From positions 62,001 through 126,000 of the forward strand of contig SPDP01000004.1 of NCBI GenBank assembly GCA_009360345.1: a stretch of DNA of 64,000 bases, read 5' to 3'. The position numbers and the translations under genes are program-made. Source of the DNA: Alcaligenaceae bacterium SAGV5. GTDB taxonomy: Bacteria; Pseudomonadota; Gammaproteobacteria; Burkholderiales; Burkholderiaceae_B. Positions 23,811-32,424 of this stretch are shown piece by piece. The notes under the pieces were generated by a model. That model was not told where the DNA came from. It did not search any database and was given only the letters and a program-made list of their open reading frames with translations. Each line of letters starts with the position of its first letter. Position 1 is the stretch's first letter.

Positions 23811-24704
23811 TCACATCGAGACCGCCACGCGTTCGAACAGGGTGGACAGATGGGCCGCCGCCGGCGTCAAGGGCACGCCGGCGCGAGAGATCTGCACGAT
23901 GTCGGGGCCCTCGATATGTTCGCGCACGGGTATGGATTCGATCACGCCATCGAACAGCCGGGCCTGCAGCCACTGCCGCGGCAGCATGGCCAGCGCGTCG
24001 GTAGAGCTGAGCAGCGCGGCGACGCCCACCATCGATTCGGCCTGGGTCATGGGCACGGGCGGGGGCAGGCCCTGGCTGGCGAAGGCATCCTCGAATTCCG
24101 CCTCGACCCGTTCGCGCACACCGGTCAGTATCCAGTCCTCGCCGACCAGCTCCGCCAGGCTCGTGGCATGGCGCCGGGGATGGCCCTTGCGGCCCACGAC
24201 CACCCGGTCGTTGTGGAACAGCAGATCCACCTTGTAGCCATCGCCGATGGCGCGCGCGGGCCGGGGACCGATGAAGAAATCCAGGGTGCCGTCCTGCAAG
24301 CGGCCTTCCAGCATGGAGAAGAAGCCTTCCACCATGCGCAGCCGCACACCCGGATATTTCTTGCGGAAACCCTGGTGCGCCTGGGCCGCCATGGCCAGCC
24401 AGACCGCGCTGGACAGGCCGACGGTGACGGTGCCCGAGGGGGTGCCCAGCAACTGCGCGACTTCCTCGCGGCCGCGCTGGAGTTCGGCCATGGCGGCGTG
24501 CGCGCGGCCATAGAAGGCCTGGCCGATGGGGGTCAGGACCACCCCGCGCGCGTGTCTTTCGAGCAGGGGGGTGCCCAGTTCGCCTTCCAGTTCGCGCAGG
24601 CTGCGGGTCAGGGCGGGCTGGGCCAGGCCCAATGCCCGCGCGGCGCCGCGCACGCTGTGCGCGTCGGCGATGGCGACGAAGTCACGTAGATGATGCAGTT
24701 TCAT
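23811..24704 (-). CDS. LysR-family transcriptional regulator
   Basis: 297 residues from ATG 24704 (MKLHHLRDFVAIADAHSVRG); the longer frame upstream has no support. The winged helix (AARALGLAQPALTRSLRELE) is followed by a LysR substrate-binding domain (VTVGLSSAVWLAMAAQAHQG and further). It is divergent from the Bug receptor/FAD monooxygenase pair. A palindrome with the LysR T-N11-A pattern lies directly upstream of its start, so it most likely activates the divergent genes and represses itself. Confidence 0.92.
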   Translation of the reverse strand: MKLHHLRDFVAIADAHSVRGAARALGLAQPALTRSLRELEGELGTPLLERHARGVVLTPIGQAFYGRAHAAMAELQRGREEVAQLLGTPSGTVTVGLSSAVWLAMAAQAHQGFRKKYPGVRLRMVEGFFSMLEGRLQDGTLDFFIGPRPARAIGDGYKVDLLFHNDRVVVGRKGHPRRHATSLAELVGEDWILTGVRERVEAEFEDAFASQGLPPPVPMTQAESMVGVAALLSSTDALAMLPRQWLQARLFDGVIESIPVREHIEGPDIVQISRAGVPLTPAAAHLSTLFERVAVSM

Positions 24705-24705
24705 G

Positions 24706-24726
24706 TCGATAACGCCCAGGTATCGA
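24706..24726. promoter_or_regulatory. LysR-type operator TCGATA-N9-TATCGA
   Basis: Perfect 6+9+6 inverted repeat containing the T-N11-A box, starting 2 bases upstream of the LysR start and 89 bases from the divergent Bug receptor start. Position fits autoregulation plus divergent activation. Confidence 0.6.
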
Positions 24727-24814
24727 TGGGAGGATTTTGCCATCTTTCTGTTAGCGCTGTCCTTACCTAGACTCGTCTCCCACAACAAGCACCACAACAA
24801 TCCCACGGAGACCC

Positions 24815-25804
24815 ATGATGATGACCCTACCCAGATTCGCGGCGGCCCTGCTCTGTGCCTTGGCATGGCAGCCAATGACTGCCGGCGCGGCGCAGCCCGA
24901 CGCCTTTCCTTCCCGGCCGGTGCGGCTGCTGAGCCCGTTCCCGGCGGGCAGCGGACCCGACGCCGTGGCCCGCATGGTGGGCGAGCAGGTGTCCAAGGAC
25001 TGGGGCCAGCCCGTCGTGGTGGAACCCCGGCCGGGCGGCAACGGCTTCATCTCGATGGAAGCCGTGCGCCGCGCGGCCGCCACCGGCTACGACCTGGGCG
25101 TCGTCGACGTGGGCCACATGGCCATCAATCCCAGCCTGTTCCGCAAGCTGCCCTACGACCCCGTCAAGGACTATGTCCCGGTCGGCGGACTGTATCGGAC
25201 GTCGTTCTTCGTGGTGGTTTCCGGGGGCAGCCCGATCAAGTCGGTGTCCGAGCTGGTCGCGGCGGCGCAGGCCTCGCCGGGCAAGGTGACGTACGGTTCG
25301 TGGGCGGTCGGCAGTCCCGGCCACCTGGGCGCCGCGCAGGTGGAGGCGGCCACGGGCACGCAGATGCTGCACGTGCCGTTCAAGGACACCGCGCAACTGT
25401 ATGCGGCCGTGGCCAACGGCGATGTGACCTGGGCGCTGGGCTCCTATGCCACCGCCGGCGCCTTGATCCAGGCCGGCAAGCTGCGGGTGCTGGCGGTGGC
25501 CGACGGGCAGCGTTCGTCGGCGCTGCCCGAGGTGCCCACGCTGGAAGAGGCGGGCGGCCCGCGCGGCGTGGATGCCTCCACCTGGGTTGCCCTGGTGGCG
25601 CCGGCCGGCACGCCGGCCGAACGGGTGGACGCGATCTCGCGCGCGGTGCGCGCGGCGCTGGAGGTGCCCGAGATCAAGACCAAGATGGCCACGTTCGGAT
25701 TCGTGCCCGCAGCCGTTCCCGGCACGGCCGTGTCCGAGTGGATGCGCAAGGACACGCCCCGCTATGCCGAGATGGTGCGGCGCACGGGGGCGACGACGGA
25801 CTGA
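24815..25804 (+). CDS. Bug-type TTT periplasmic solute-binding protein (4 of 6)
   Basis: 329 residues from the first of three consecutive ATG codons at 24815 (ribosome site GGAGA). The signal peptide MMMTLPRFAAALLCALAWQP ends near TAGAAQ. Mature sequence FPSRPVRLLSPFPAGSGPDA and QMLHVPFKDTAQLYAAVANG are Bug features. It is followed 13 bases later by the FAD monooxygenase gene and is divergent from the LysR gene, which suggests that the aromatic substrate of the monooxygenase is its ligand. Confidence 0.92.
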   Translation: MMMTLPRFAAALLCALAWQPMTAGAAQPDAFPSRPVRLLSPFPAGSGPDAVARMVGEQVSKDWGQPVVVEPRPGGNGFISMEAVRRAAATGYDLGVVDVGHMAINPSLFRKLPYDPVKDYVPVGGLYRTSFFVVVSGGSPIKSVSELVAAAQASPGKVTYGSWAVGSPGHLGAAQVEAATGTQMLHVPFKDTAQLYAAVANGDVTWALGSYATAGALIQAGKLRVLAVADGQRSSALPEVPTLEEAGGPRGVDASTWVALVAPAGTPAERVDAISRAVRAALEVPEIKTKMATFGFVPAAVPGTAVSEWMRKDTPRYAEMVRRTGATTD

Positions 25805-25817
25805 AGGACGCCTCATC

Positions 25818-27497
25818 GTGAACACCATGCAGACAGAAGTCGCCATCGTCGGCGGCGGCCCGGCCGGCCTGATGCTGGCCATCGAACTCGGGTGCCGGGA
25901 TATCCCCTGCGTGCTCCTGGAAGAGGATGCCGATCCGCCGGCCTTTCCCAAGGCCAACGCGACCTCGGCCCGGACCATGGAGCACTATCGCCGGCGCGGT
26001 TTTTCCGACGAGATCCGGGCCCTGGGCCTGCCGTTGGACTATCCCCAGGACGTGGTCTATTGCACACAGCTGGCGGAGCACGAACTGGCGCGTTTCCGGA
26101 TCCCGAGCCGCGGTGACGCGGCGCGGCGCGGCGAGGCCGGATCGGGCGATACCGGGGACTACGGCAGCGATGCGTGGCCCACGCCCGAGCTGCCGCACCG
26201 GGTGCAGCAGATGCTGATCGAGCCGGTGCTGCGCAGGCGCGCGGCGGTGTATCCGAGCGTGCGGCTGTGCCTGGGCCAGCGCGCGGTGGCCGTGGAGCAG
26301 GACGAACAGGGTGTCACCGCCATGGTCGAGCCTGAAGGCGGAGGTCCGGCGTGGCGGCTGTCGGCGCGCTATCTCGTCGGATGCGACGGTCCCCGCAGCC
26401 TGGTGCGCAAGTCGCTGGGCGTGGGGTACTCCGGGCAGGGCAGCGAGCAGCGCGATTTTTTCGGCGGCCAGATGCTGTCCATCTACTTCCGGTCCAGGCG
26501 GCTCTACGACGCGATCGGCAAGCAGCCCGCCTGGCAATACTGGGCCGTGAACGCGCGCCAGCGCGGGCTCCTGATCGCCGTGGACGGCATCGAGACCTTC
26601 CTGCTGGCCGTCCAACTCGCCCCCGGGCAGTCGCCCGGCGACATCGATCCGGTCGCCACCGCGTATGCCGTGGTGGGCAGGGAGTTCGACTTCGAGCTGA
26701 TCGACCGCCTGCCGTGGGTGGCCGGCTACACGCTGGTGGCGGACAGGATGGGCGCGGGCCGGGTGTTCCTGGCGGGCGATGCCGCCCACCTTTTCACTCC
26801 CACCGGAGGGATGGGCTACAACACCTCGATCGACGACGTGGTGAACCTGGGCTGGAAACTGGCGGCGGTGATCCGCTGCGAAGCACCGCCCGCGCTGCTG
26901 GACAGCTACGAGCGCGAGCGCCGGCCCATGGCGCTGCGCAATACGGCCTTCGCGCGCCGCATGGCGGACAGCATCGGCAACCTGCGCGCCGGCGCGGACA
27001 TCGAGGCGGCCGGCGAGGCCGGCGCCCGGGCGCGGGCGGAGCTCGGCCGCCAGCTCGCCGCGCACGTGGCCGGCGAGTTCAACATCCCGGGCCTGCAACT
27101 GGGCGTACGCTACCTGGACAGTCCCATCGTCGCGGCCGAGTCCGGCCCCGCTTCCCACGACGATCCGAATCGCTACGAACCCCTGGCCTTGCCGGGATCG
27201 CGCGCGCCGCATGCCATCGTGCGGGGCAAGGTGTTGTTCGACCTGTTCGGGCGCGATTTCACGCTGCTTGCCTTCGGCGCGCTGCCGGCGTCCGAGCGCG
27301 AGGCGTGGCGCGCGGCGGCGGACGAGTGCGGCATCGGCCTGGAGGTGCTGGAGGTCGACGATGCCGCCGTTCGCGTGCTTTATGGCGCGGAGCGCGTATT
27401 GATCCGGCCGGATCACCATATCGCCTGGCGGGGAATCGCGGGGGCCGATGCGCGGCCGCTGCTGGCGGGGGCCCTGGGCAGGGCGCGGATGCGCTGA
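25818..27497 (+). CDS. FAD-dependent aromatic hydroxylase (PheA/TfdB family)
   Basis: 559 residues from GTG 25818, chosen because GAAGGACG is correctly spaced for it; ATG 25827 is the alternative (556 residues). FAD motifs are VAIVGGGPAGLMLAIELG, DG motif VGCDGPRSLVRKSLG and GD motif VFLAGDAAHLFTPTGGMGYN. A C-terminal thioredoxin-like domain is indicated by LLAFGALPASEREAWRAAAD and the end VLIRPDHHIAWRG. It should hydroxylate a phenolic or aromatic carboxylate ring with NAD(P)H. It forms an operon with the preceding Bug receptor; substrate unknown. Confidence 0.87.
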   Translation: MNTMQTEVAIVGGGPAGLMLAIELGCRDIPCVLLEEDADPPAFPKANATSARTMEHYRRRGFSDEIRALGLPLDYPQDVVYCTQLAEHELARFRIPSRGDAARRGEAGSGDTGDYGSDAWPTPELPHRVQQMLIEPVLRRRAAVYPSVRLCLGQRAVAVEQDEQGVTAMVEPEGGGPAWRLSARYLVGCDGPRSLVRKSLGVGYSGQGSEQRDFFGGQMLSIYFRSRRLYDAIGKQPAWQYWAVNARQRGLLIAVDGIETFLLAVQLAPGQSPGDIDPVATAYAVVGREFDFELIDRLPWVAGYTLVADRMGAGRVFLAGDAAHLFTPTGGMGYNTSIDDVVNLGWKLAAVIRCEAPPALLDSYERERRPMALRNTAFARRMADSIGNLRAGADIEAAGEAGARARAELGRQLAAHVAGEFNIPGLQLGVRYLDSPIVAAESGPASHDDPNRYEPLALPGSRAPHAIVRGKVLFDLFGRDFTLLAFGALPASEREAWRAAADECGIGLEVLEVDDAAVRVLYGAERVLIRPDHHIAWRGIAGADARPLLAGALGRARMR

Positions 27498-27512
27498 CCG
27501 CCGGCGCGGACA

Positions 27513-28295
27513 TCACGGCGCGAACGCGTCGTCCTCGACGGCTTCGCGTATTTCCTCGGCCAGGGCCAGCAGCGGGGCCGCCAGCGACCGGGCGGTGCTG
27601 GCCAGCGGCTCGCTGGTCGAGGTGCTGACATTGAGCGCGTAGACGTCGTGGCCGATGCGCAGCGGCGTCGCCACCGCCACCACCTCCGGCTGCCACGCCG
27701 CGGAGCAATAGCCCCGCGCGCGCACGCTGTTGCCCGCTTCGCCGATTTCCCGGGCCAGGGCCGGCCAGTTCCGGCCACGCCGCCGCTTGAACGCTTCCAG
27801 CAAGGGTTTGAGCTGCGCCTCGCTCAGCGTCGCCAGATACGCGCGTCCCAGCGAGGTCAGCTCCATGGGCACGCGCTGTCCCGAGACGACGTGCCGCAAG
27901 GCCGCGCGGCGCGCATAGCGTATCGATTCCAGGTAGACCATGTCGTCGCGGTCCGGCGCCGCCAGTCCCACGTTGATCCGCTTCGCCTCGGCCAGGGCCC
28001 GCATCCGGGGCGCGGCCAGTTGCAGCACGCGCGACCCGGTGCGCATCGCATGCGCCAGGCTGAGCACGGCGGGGGCGAGCCGGTAGGCCCGGCTGTTGCC
28101 GTCGAACTGGAGCAGGCCGGTGCGGACCAGTGTCTGGGTGAGCCGGCTGACGGTGGATTTCGACAGTCCGCTGCGTTCGGCCAGTTCCGTGTTGCCCAAT
28201 GTGGCCGACCCCGGGCGGAATGCCCGCAGGATTTCGGCGCCCCGTTCGAGCGAGCGGTTGGTGGGCGATCGTCCTGGTTTGCGTGGACCTTCCAC
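27513..28295 (-). CDS. IclR-family transcriptional regulator (second)
   Basis: 260 residues from GTG 28295, which has GGAGA 6-7 bases upstream. A GTG at 28343 would lengthen it by 16 codons but lies within a palindromic operator candidate. The winged helix is LERGAEILRAFRPGSATLGN then AERSGLSKSTVSRLTQTLV; the effector domain includes DMVYLESIRYARRAALRHVV and SLGRAYLATLSEAQLK. It is divergent from the Bug receptor, enoyl-CoA hydratase and acyl-CoA synthetase genes and is the natural regulator of that operon. Confidence 0.87.
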   Translation of the reverse strand: MEGPRKPGRSPTNRSLERGAEILRAFRPGSATLGNTELAERSGLSKSTVSRLTQTLVRTGLLQFDGNSRAYRLAPAVLSLAHAMRTGSRVLQLAAPRMRALAEAKRINVGLAAPDRDDMVYLESIRYARRAALRHVVSGQRVPMELTSLGRAYLATLSEAQLKPLLEAFKRRRGRNWPALAREIGEAGNSVRARGYCSAAWQPEVVAVATPLRIGHDVYALNVSTSTSEPLASTARSLAAPLLALAEEIREAVEDDAFAP

Positions 28296-28337
28296 GGGTT
28301 GTCTCCGTTGGCGCGCTCGGCATCGATGGAAATTTTG

Positions 28338-28352
28338 TTCCACTCCTTGGAA
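28338..28352. promoter_or_regulatory. IclR operator-like repeat TTCCA-N5-TGGAA
   Basis: TTCCACTCCTTGGAA is a perfect 5+5+5 inverted repeat 43 bases upstream of the IclR start and 114 bases upstream of the divergent Bug receptor start. IclR-family proteins such as PobR and PcaU are known to bind dyads of this kind. Confidence 0.5.
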
Positions 28353-28465
28353 TTTCGCAAATGCGCGTCGAGGGCATCGCGCCTAACCTTTCGCCCTGGC
28401 AGGCAAGCCTTGCCGACGAGAACGATCCACCCGGCGCGAACGCCGGGGTCCTACAGGAGACGACG

Positions 28466-29449
28466 ATGTCCGATTCAACCAGGAGCATGGCGGCGCGCCG
28501 CCATGTGCTGGGACTGCTGGCCGGCATGTTGCTGGCCGGCAATGCCGCGTGGGCGGCCTATCCCGAACGCCCCATCCGCCTGATCGTGCCGTTCTCGCCG
28601 GGCGGTGGAACGGACCTGATCGCGCGCACGCTGGGCGCGGAGATGGGCAAGGACCTGGGCAAGCCCATCGTCGTGGAGAACAAGCCCGGCGCCGGCACGA
28701 TGATAGGCACCGATGCGGTCGCCAAGAGTCCGGCCGATGGCTACACCATCCTGATCGCCTCGTTCGCCCATGCGGTCAATCCCAGTCTCCAGCCCAGGCT
28801 GCCGTACTCGAACGAGACGGCGTTCGCGCCGGTCATCCTGATCGGCGCGGGCCCCAACGTGCTGGTCGTCCGTGCCGAGAGCCCCTACAAGACGATGGCG
28901 GACCTGTTGGCGGCCGCCAAGGCCAATCCGGGCAAACTGACCTATGCATCGCAGGGCATCGGGACCTCCGCCCACCTGGCCGGCGAGATGTTCAGCAACC
29001 TGGCCAAGGTGGAGCTGACCCACGTGCCCTACAAGGGGGCGGGTCCGGCGATCACGGACGTGCTGGGTGGGCAGGTGGACATGATGTTCGGCACGGCGGC
29101 CGCCACCTCGGGCTATGTGGAAAGCGGACGGTTCCGCGCCCTGGGCGTGACGAGCGCCAAGCCTTCTCCTTCCTTCGAGGGCGTGGCGCCGATCGGGGAC
29201 ACCGTGCCCGGCTACGTGGTCGAGAGCTGGTACGGGTTGTACGTGCCGGCCGGAACGCCCGCCGAGATCGTCGATCGCCTGAACAAGGCGGCCAGGGGCG
29301 CGGCGCGAAGCGCGGAGTTCCGGGAGAAGGTCGAGAAGGAAGGGCTGGGCATCCGCGCGGGCGATCCGGCCGAACTCGATGCCTACGTGGCGGCGGAGGA
29401 GAAGCGCTGGCGCAAGGTCGTCCGGGAAAACCATCTCAAGCCCAATTGA
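28466..29449 (+). CDS. Bug-type TTT periplasmic solute-binding protein (5 of 6)
   Basis: 327 residues from ATG 28466, with CAGGAGA 7 bases upstream. The signal peptide (MSDSTRSMAARRHVLGLLAG) has two adjacent arginines followed by a hydrophobic core and may use the Tat route; cleavage is near AAWA-AYPE. Mature sequence YPERPIRLIVPFSPGGGTDL and VELTHVPYKGAGPAITDVLG are Bug features. It is the first gene of an operon with a crotonase and an NDP-forming acyl-CoA synthetase, so its ligand is probably an acid that is then activated to a CoA ester. Confidence 0.93.
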   Translation: MSDSTRSMAARRHVLGLLAGMLLAGNAAWAAYPERPIRLIVPFSPGGGTDLIARTLGAEMGKDLGKPIVVENKPGAGTMIGTDAVAKSPADGYTILIASFAHAVNPSLQPRLPYSNETAFAPVILIGAGPNVLVVRAESPYKTMADLLAAAKANPGKLTYASQGIGTSAHLAGEMFSNLAKVELTHVPYKGAGPAITDVLGGQVDMMFGTAAATSGYVESGRFRALGVTSAKPSPSFEGVAPIGDTVPGYVVESWYGLYVPAGTPAEIVDRLNKAARGAARSAEFREKVEKEGLGIRAGDPAELDAYVAAEEKRWRKVVRENHLKPN

Positions 29450-29486
29450 GCAGCCGCGCGCTGCATGCAAGGATGCGGGAATCACC

Positions 29487-30290
29487 ATGACTTATTCATT
29501 GATATCGATGCGGGTCGAAGACTCGATCGCGACGCTGACGCTGAACCGGCCCGAGAAACGCAATGCGATCAGCGACGCCATGCGCACCGAACTGATCGAT
29601 GCGCTGGAGCACGTCGCGGCCGACCGAGGCATTCGCGCGCTGGTGCTGACCGGCGCCGGCAAGGGCTTCTGCGCGGGAGGCGACATCGCCGGCATGGAGC
29701 GGCGCATGAATGCCCCCACGGGCGAGATCGCCTTCAACGGCTGGCACCGCCAGCAGCTGGTGCACCACGCCCAGGCCTTGCTGCACACCATGCCCAAGCC
29801 GACCATCGCCGCCGTCAACGGCGCGGCGTCGGGGCTGGGGGCCGATACCGCCCTGGCGTGCGACTTCATCGTCGCCAGCGAATGGGCCAGCTTCTCGTGG
29901 TCCTACATTCATCGCGGCATCGTGCCGGACGGCGGCGGCATGTATTTCCTGCCCCGCCGCGTGGGCCTGCCGATGGCCAAGGCCCTGATCTTCAGCGGGC
30001 GCAAGGTGGATGTGGACGAGGCGGCAAGCCTGGGCATCGTCGACAGGCGGGCCTCGGCCGAGACCCTGGTGGCCGAGGCCCAGGCCTGGGCGGCGGAGCT
30101 GAGCCGGGGGTCGGCGACGGCGCTGGCGTTGAGCAAGACCATCCTCAACCAGGCCTTCGAACTGCCGGCCGCGCAGGTCTTCGCCCAGGGCAGCCAGGCC
30201 CAGGGCATCTGCTACACCAGCAGCGAGCACCGCGAGGCCGTGATGGCTTTCCTGGACAAGGCGGCGGGCGGGTCCCGGGGGCAGGCTTGA
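29487..30290 (+). CDS. Enoyl-CoA hydratase/isomerase (crotonase) family protein
   Basis: 267 residues from ATG 29487, 37 bases after the Bug receptor stop; the ribosome site is weak. Crotonase features: TLTLNRPEKRNAISDAM, the oxyanion-hole stretch KGFCAGGDIAGME and AAVNGAASGLGADTALACDF with the second half WSYIHRGIVPDGGGMYFLPR. The position usually holding a catalytic Glu is Asp in VPDGGG, as in some isomerases and hydrolases. It would act on an unsaturated acyl-CoA in the pathway of this operon. Stop TGA overlaps the next start by one base. Confidence 0.88.
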   Translation: MTYSLISMRVEDSIATLTLNRPEKRNAISDAMRTELIDALEHVAADRGIRALVLTGAGKGFCAGGDIAGMERRMNAPTGEIAFNGWHRQQLVHHAQALLHTMPKPTIAAVNGAASGLGADTALACDFIVASEWASFSWSYIHRGIVPDGGGMYFLPRRVGLPMAKALIFSGRKVDVDEAASLGIVDRRASAETLVAEAQAWAAELSRGSATALALSKTILNQAFELPAAQVFAQGSQAQGICYTSSEHREAVMAFLDKAAGGSRGQA

Positions 30291-32374
30291 TGGACGCCAT
30301 CTCCCGTCTTCTCAATCCGCGCAGCGTCGCGGTGGTCGGGGCCTCGGCCGACGCGGGCAAGACCGCTGGCCGTCCCGTTTCCTATCTGCTCAAGCATGGA
30401 TACCGGGGGCGCATCCTGCCGGTGAATCCGAAGGCGAGCCATATCGGCGAACTGCCTTGCTACGCCGAGGTGGCGGCCTTGCCCGAGGTGCCCGACGTGG
30501 GCATCGTCCTGCTGGGCGCGGAGCGGGCGCACCTGGCCGTGCGCGAGCTGGCGGCCCGCGGTACCGCCGCGGCCATCGTGCTGGCCAGCGGCTACACCGA
30601 GACCGGCGGCGAGGGCGCGCGCCGGCAGGAGCAGTTGCTGGCGGCGGCGGGCGGCATGCGCATTCTCGGCCCGAACACCATCGGACTGGTCAACCTGACC
30701 GACCGCATCGTGTTGTCGGCCAGCGGCGCGCTGGAGCTGGAGGACTTCGAGGTGGGGCCGGTCGGCGTGGTCTCGCAGAGCGGGGGGATCCTGGGGGCGC
30801 TGCTGTCGCGGGCCAACGCGCGGGGCATCGGGCTGTCGAAGCTGGTATCGACCAGCAACGAGGCCGACCTGGACCTGGCCGATTTCGTCGACCATCTGGC
30901 CGGCGACGACGCGACGCGCGTGATCGCCCTGTACGTGGAGACGATCAGGCGTCCGGAGAAATTCCGGGCGGCCGCGATGAAGGCCGCGCGCGCCGGCAAG
31001 CCCGTGGTCGCGTTCAAGATCGGCCGTTCCGAGGCGGGCGCGCGGGCCGCCATCTCGCACACGGGAGCGATGGCGGGAGCCGACCGGATGTACGACGCCT
31101 TCTTCAGGCAGGTGGGCGTGATACGCGCCCGGACTTTCGACGAGCTGCTGGACATTCCTTCGGCGCTGGCCACGGGGCGGCGCCTGGCGGGCAAGCGCGT
31201 GGCCATACTGACCTCGACAGGCGGGGCGGGAACGCTGGTGTCCGACGAACTGGGCATGGCGGGTTTCGAGGCGCCGCCGCCCGACGGTCCGACCGCCGAG
31301 GCGCTGCGCGCATTGCAGACGGGCGACCACGCGGTCTTGGACCGCAATCCCATCGACGTTACGCTGGCCGGCCTGAAGCCGGATCTCCTGAAGGGGGCGA
31401 TCCGGGTATTGCAGGGCAGTCCGAGCTACGACGCCCTGGTCGTCATCGCCGGTTCGTCCAGCCTGGCCATGCCGGAGTTGATGGCGGGCGCCATCCGCGA
31501 CTGCCTGGCCGATTCGCCCAAGCCCGTGATCGGCTTCGTGAGCCCGCATGCGCCCGAGGTGGCGCGCGCGCTGACCCGGCATGGCGTGCCCGCGTTCGCC
31601 GCCGCCGAGGGCTGTGCCGCCGCGCTGCGTGGCATGTCGGAGGCCGGCGCGCGGGACGGCGGGGAGGCGGACGAAGGCGGCCTGCCACCCGGCACGGTCG
31701 AGGGCCTGCCCCGCGGATCCCTGGACGAGCACGAGGCCAAGCGCCTGTTCGCCCGGTTCGGCATTCCGTGCGTGCGGGAGTCGGTCGTGGACGGGCCCGC
31801 GCAAGCGGAGCGGGCGGCCCGCGAACTGGGCGGACGCGTGGTGCTCAAGATGCTTTCCGCCGCCATCACGCACAAGAGCGACGTGGGCGGCGTCGCGGTC
31901 GACCTGGCGCCGGAGGCCGTGGGAGCGCGCCTGGCGTCCATGGCGCGGGAAGTCGAATCTCGTGCCGGCATCCGGCCCGAGCGCTATCTGGTCCAGGAGA
32001 TGGTGGGACCGGGCGTGGAACTGATCCTGGGCATGCGCCGGGATGCGCTGGGGTACGCCATTCTCCTGGGCATGGGGGGCATCGCTGCCGAGCTTTTCAA
32101 CGACACGAGCCTGCGCATGCCGAGGCCGGGCAGGGCCCTGGACCGGCGGGAGGCCGCCGACATGGTGCGCGAGCTGAAAGGCTGGCCGCTGCTGGATGGG
32201 TTCCGGGGCCGGCCGCCGGCCGACGTGGAGGGCCTGGTGGACGCGATCGTGGCGTTCTCGGAGATGGCCGCGCAACTGGGGGACAGGCTGGTCGAAGCCG
32301 AGATCAACCCCGTGTTCGTGCTGCCGCGCGGGCAGGGTGTGCGGGCCGCCGACGGGGTGGCCGTCCTGGCTTGA
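30290..32374 (+). CDS. NDP-forming acyl-CoA synthetase, fused alpha-beta subunits with ATP-grasp domain
   Basis: 694 residues from ATG 30290, overlapping the crotonase stop (TGATG). N-terminal CoA-binding domain: LLNPRSVAVVGASADAGK and the middle succinyl-CoA ligase-like domains with VVSQSGGILGALLSRANARG and the phospho-His candidate in AAISHTGAMAGADRMYDAFF. The C-terminal ATP-grasp domain starts near residue 475 (LDEHEAKRLFARFGIPCVRE) and ends EAEINPVFVLPRG. It would convert a carboxylic acid to its CoA thioester, releasing ADP and phosphate. Being encoded with a receptor and a crotonase it probably starts beta-oxidation-like breakdown of the imported acid. Confidence 0.9.
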   Translation: MDAISRLLNPRSVAVVGASADAGKTAGRPVSYLLKHGYRGRILPVNPKASHIGELPCYAEVAALPEVPDVGIVLLGAERAHLAVRELAARGTAAAIVLASGYTETGGEGARRQEQLLAAAGGMRILGPNTIGLVNLTDRIVLSASGALELEDFEVGPVGVVSQSGGILGALLSRANARGIGLSKLVSTSNEADLDLADFVDHLAGDDATRVIALYVETIRRPEKFRAAAMKAARAGKPVVAFKIGRSEAGARAAISHTGAMAGADRMYDAFFRQVGVIRARTFDELLDIPSALATGRRLAGKRVAILTSTGGAGTLVSDELGMAGFEAPPPDGPTAEALRALQTGDHAVLDRNPIDVTLAGLKPDLLKGAIRVLQGSPSYDALVVIAGSSSLAMPELMAGAIRDCLADSPKPVIGFVSPHAPEVARALTRHGVPAFAAAEGCAAALRGMSEAGARDGGEADEGGLPPGTVEGLPRGSLDEHEAKRLFARFGIPCVRESVVDGPAQAERAARELGGRVVLKMLSAAITHKSDVGGVAVDLAPEAVGARLASMAREVESRAGIRPERYLVQEMVGPGVELILGMRRDALGYAILLGMGGIAAELFNDTSLRMPRPGRALDRREAADMVRELKGWPLLDGFRGRPPADVEGLVDAIVAFSEMAAQLGDRLVEAEINPVFVLPRGQGVRAADGVAVLA

Positions 32375-32390
32375 CGGGGGCCACAAGCGA

Positions 32391-32415
32391 CGTGCCGATC
32401 GTATCGACCGGCACG
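32391..32415. terminator. Hairpin between convergent genes
   Basis: CGTGCCG and CGGCACG form a 7-base stem with an 11-base loop between the acyl-CoA synthetase stop (32374) and the stop of the convergent VOC dioxygenase gene (32425). No U run is present. Confidence 0.4.
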
Positions 32416-32424
32416 CATGCCGGA

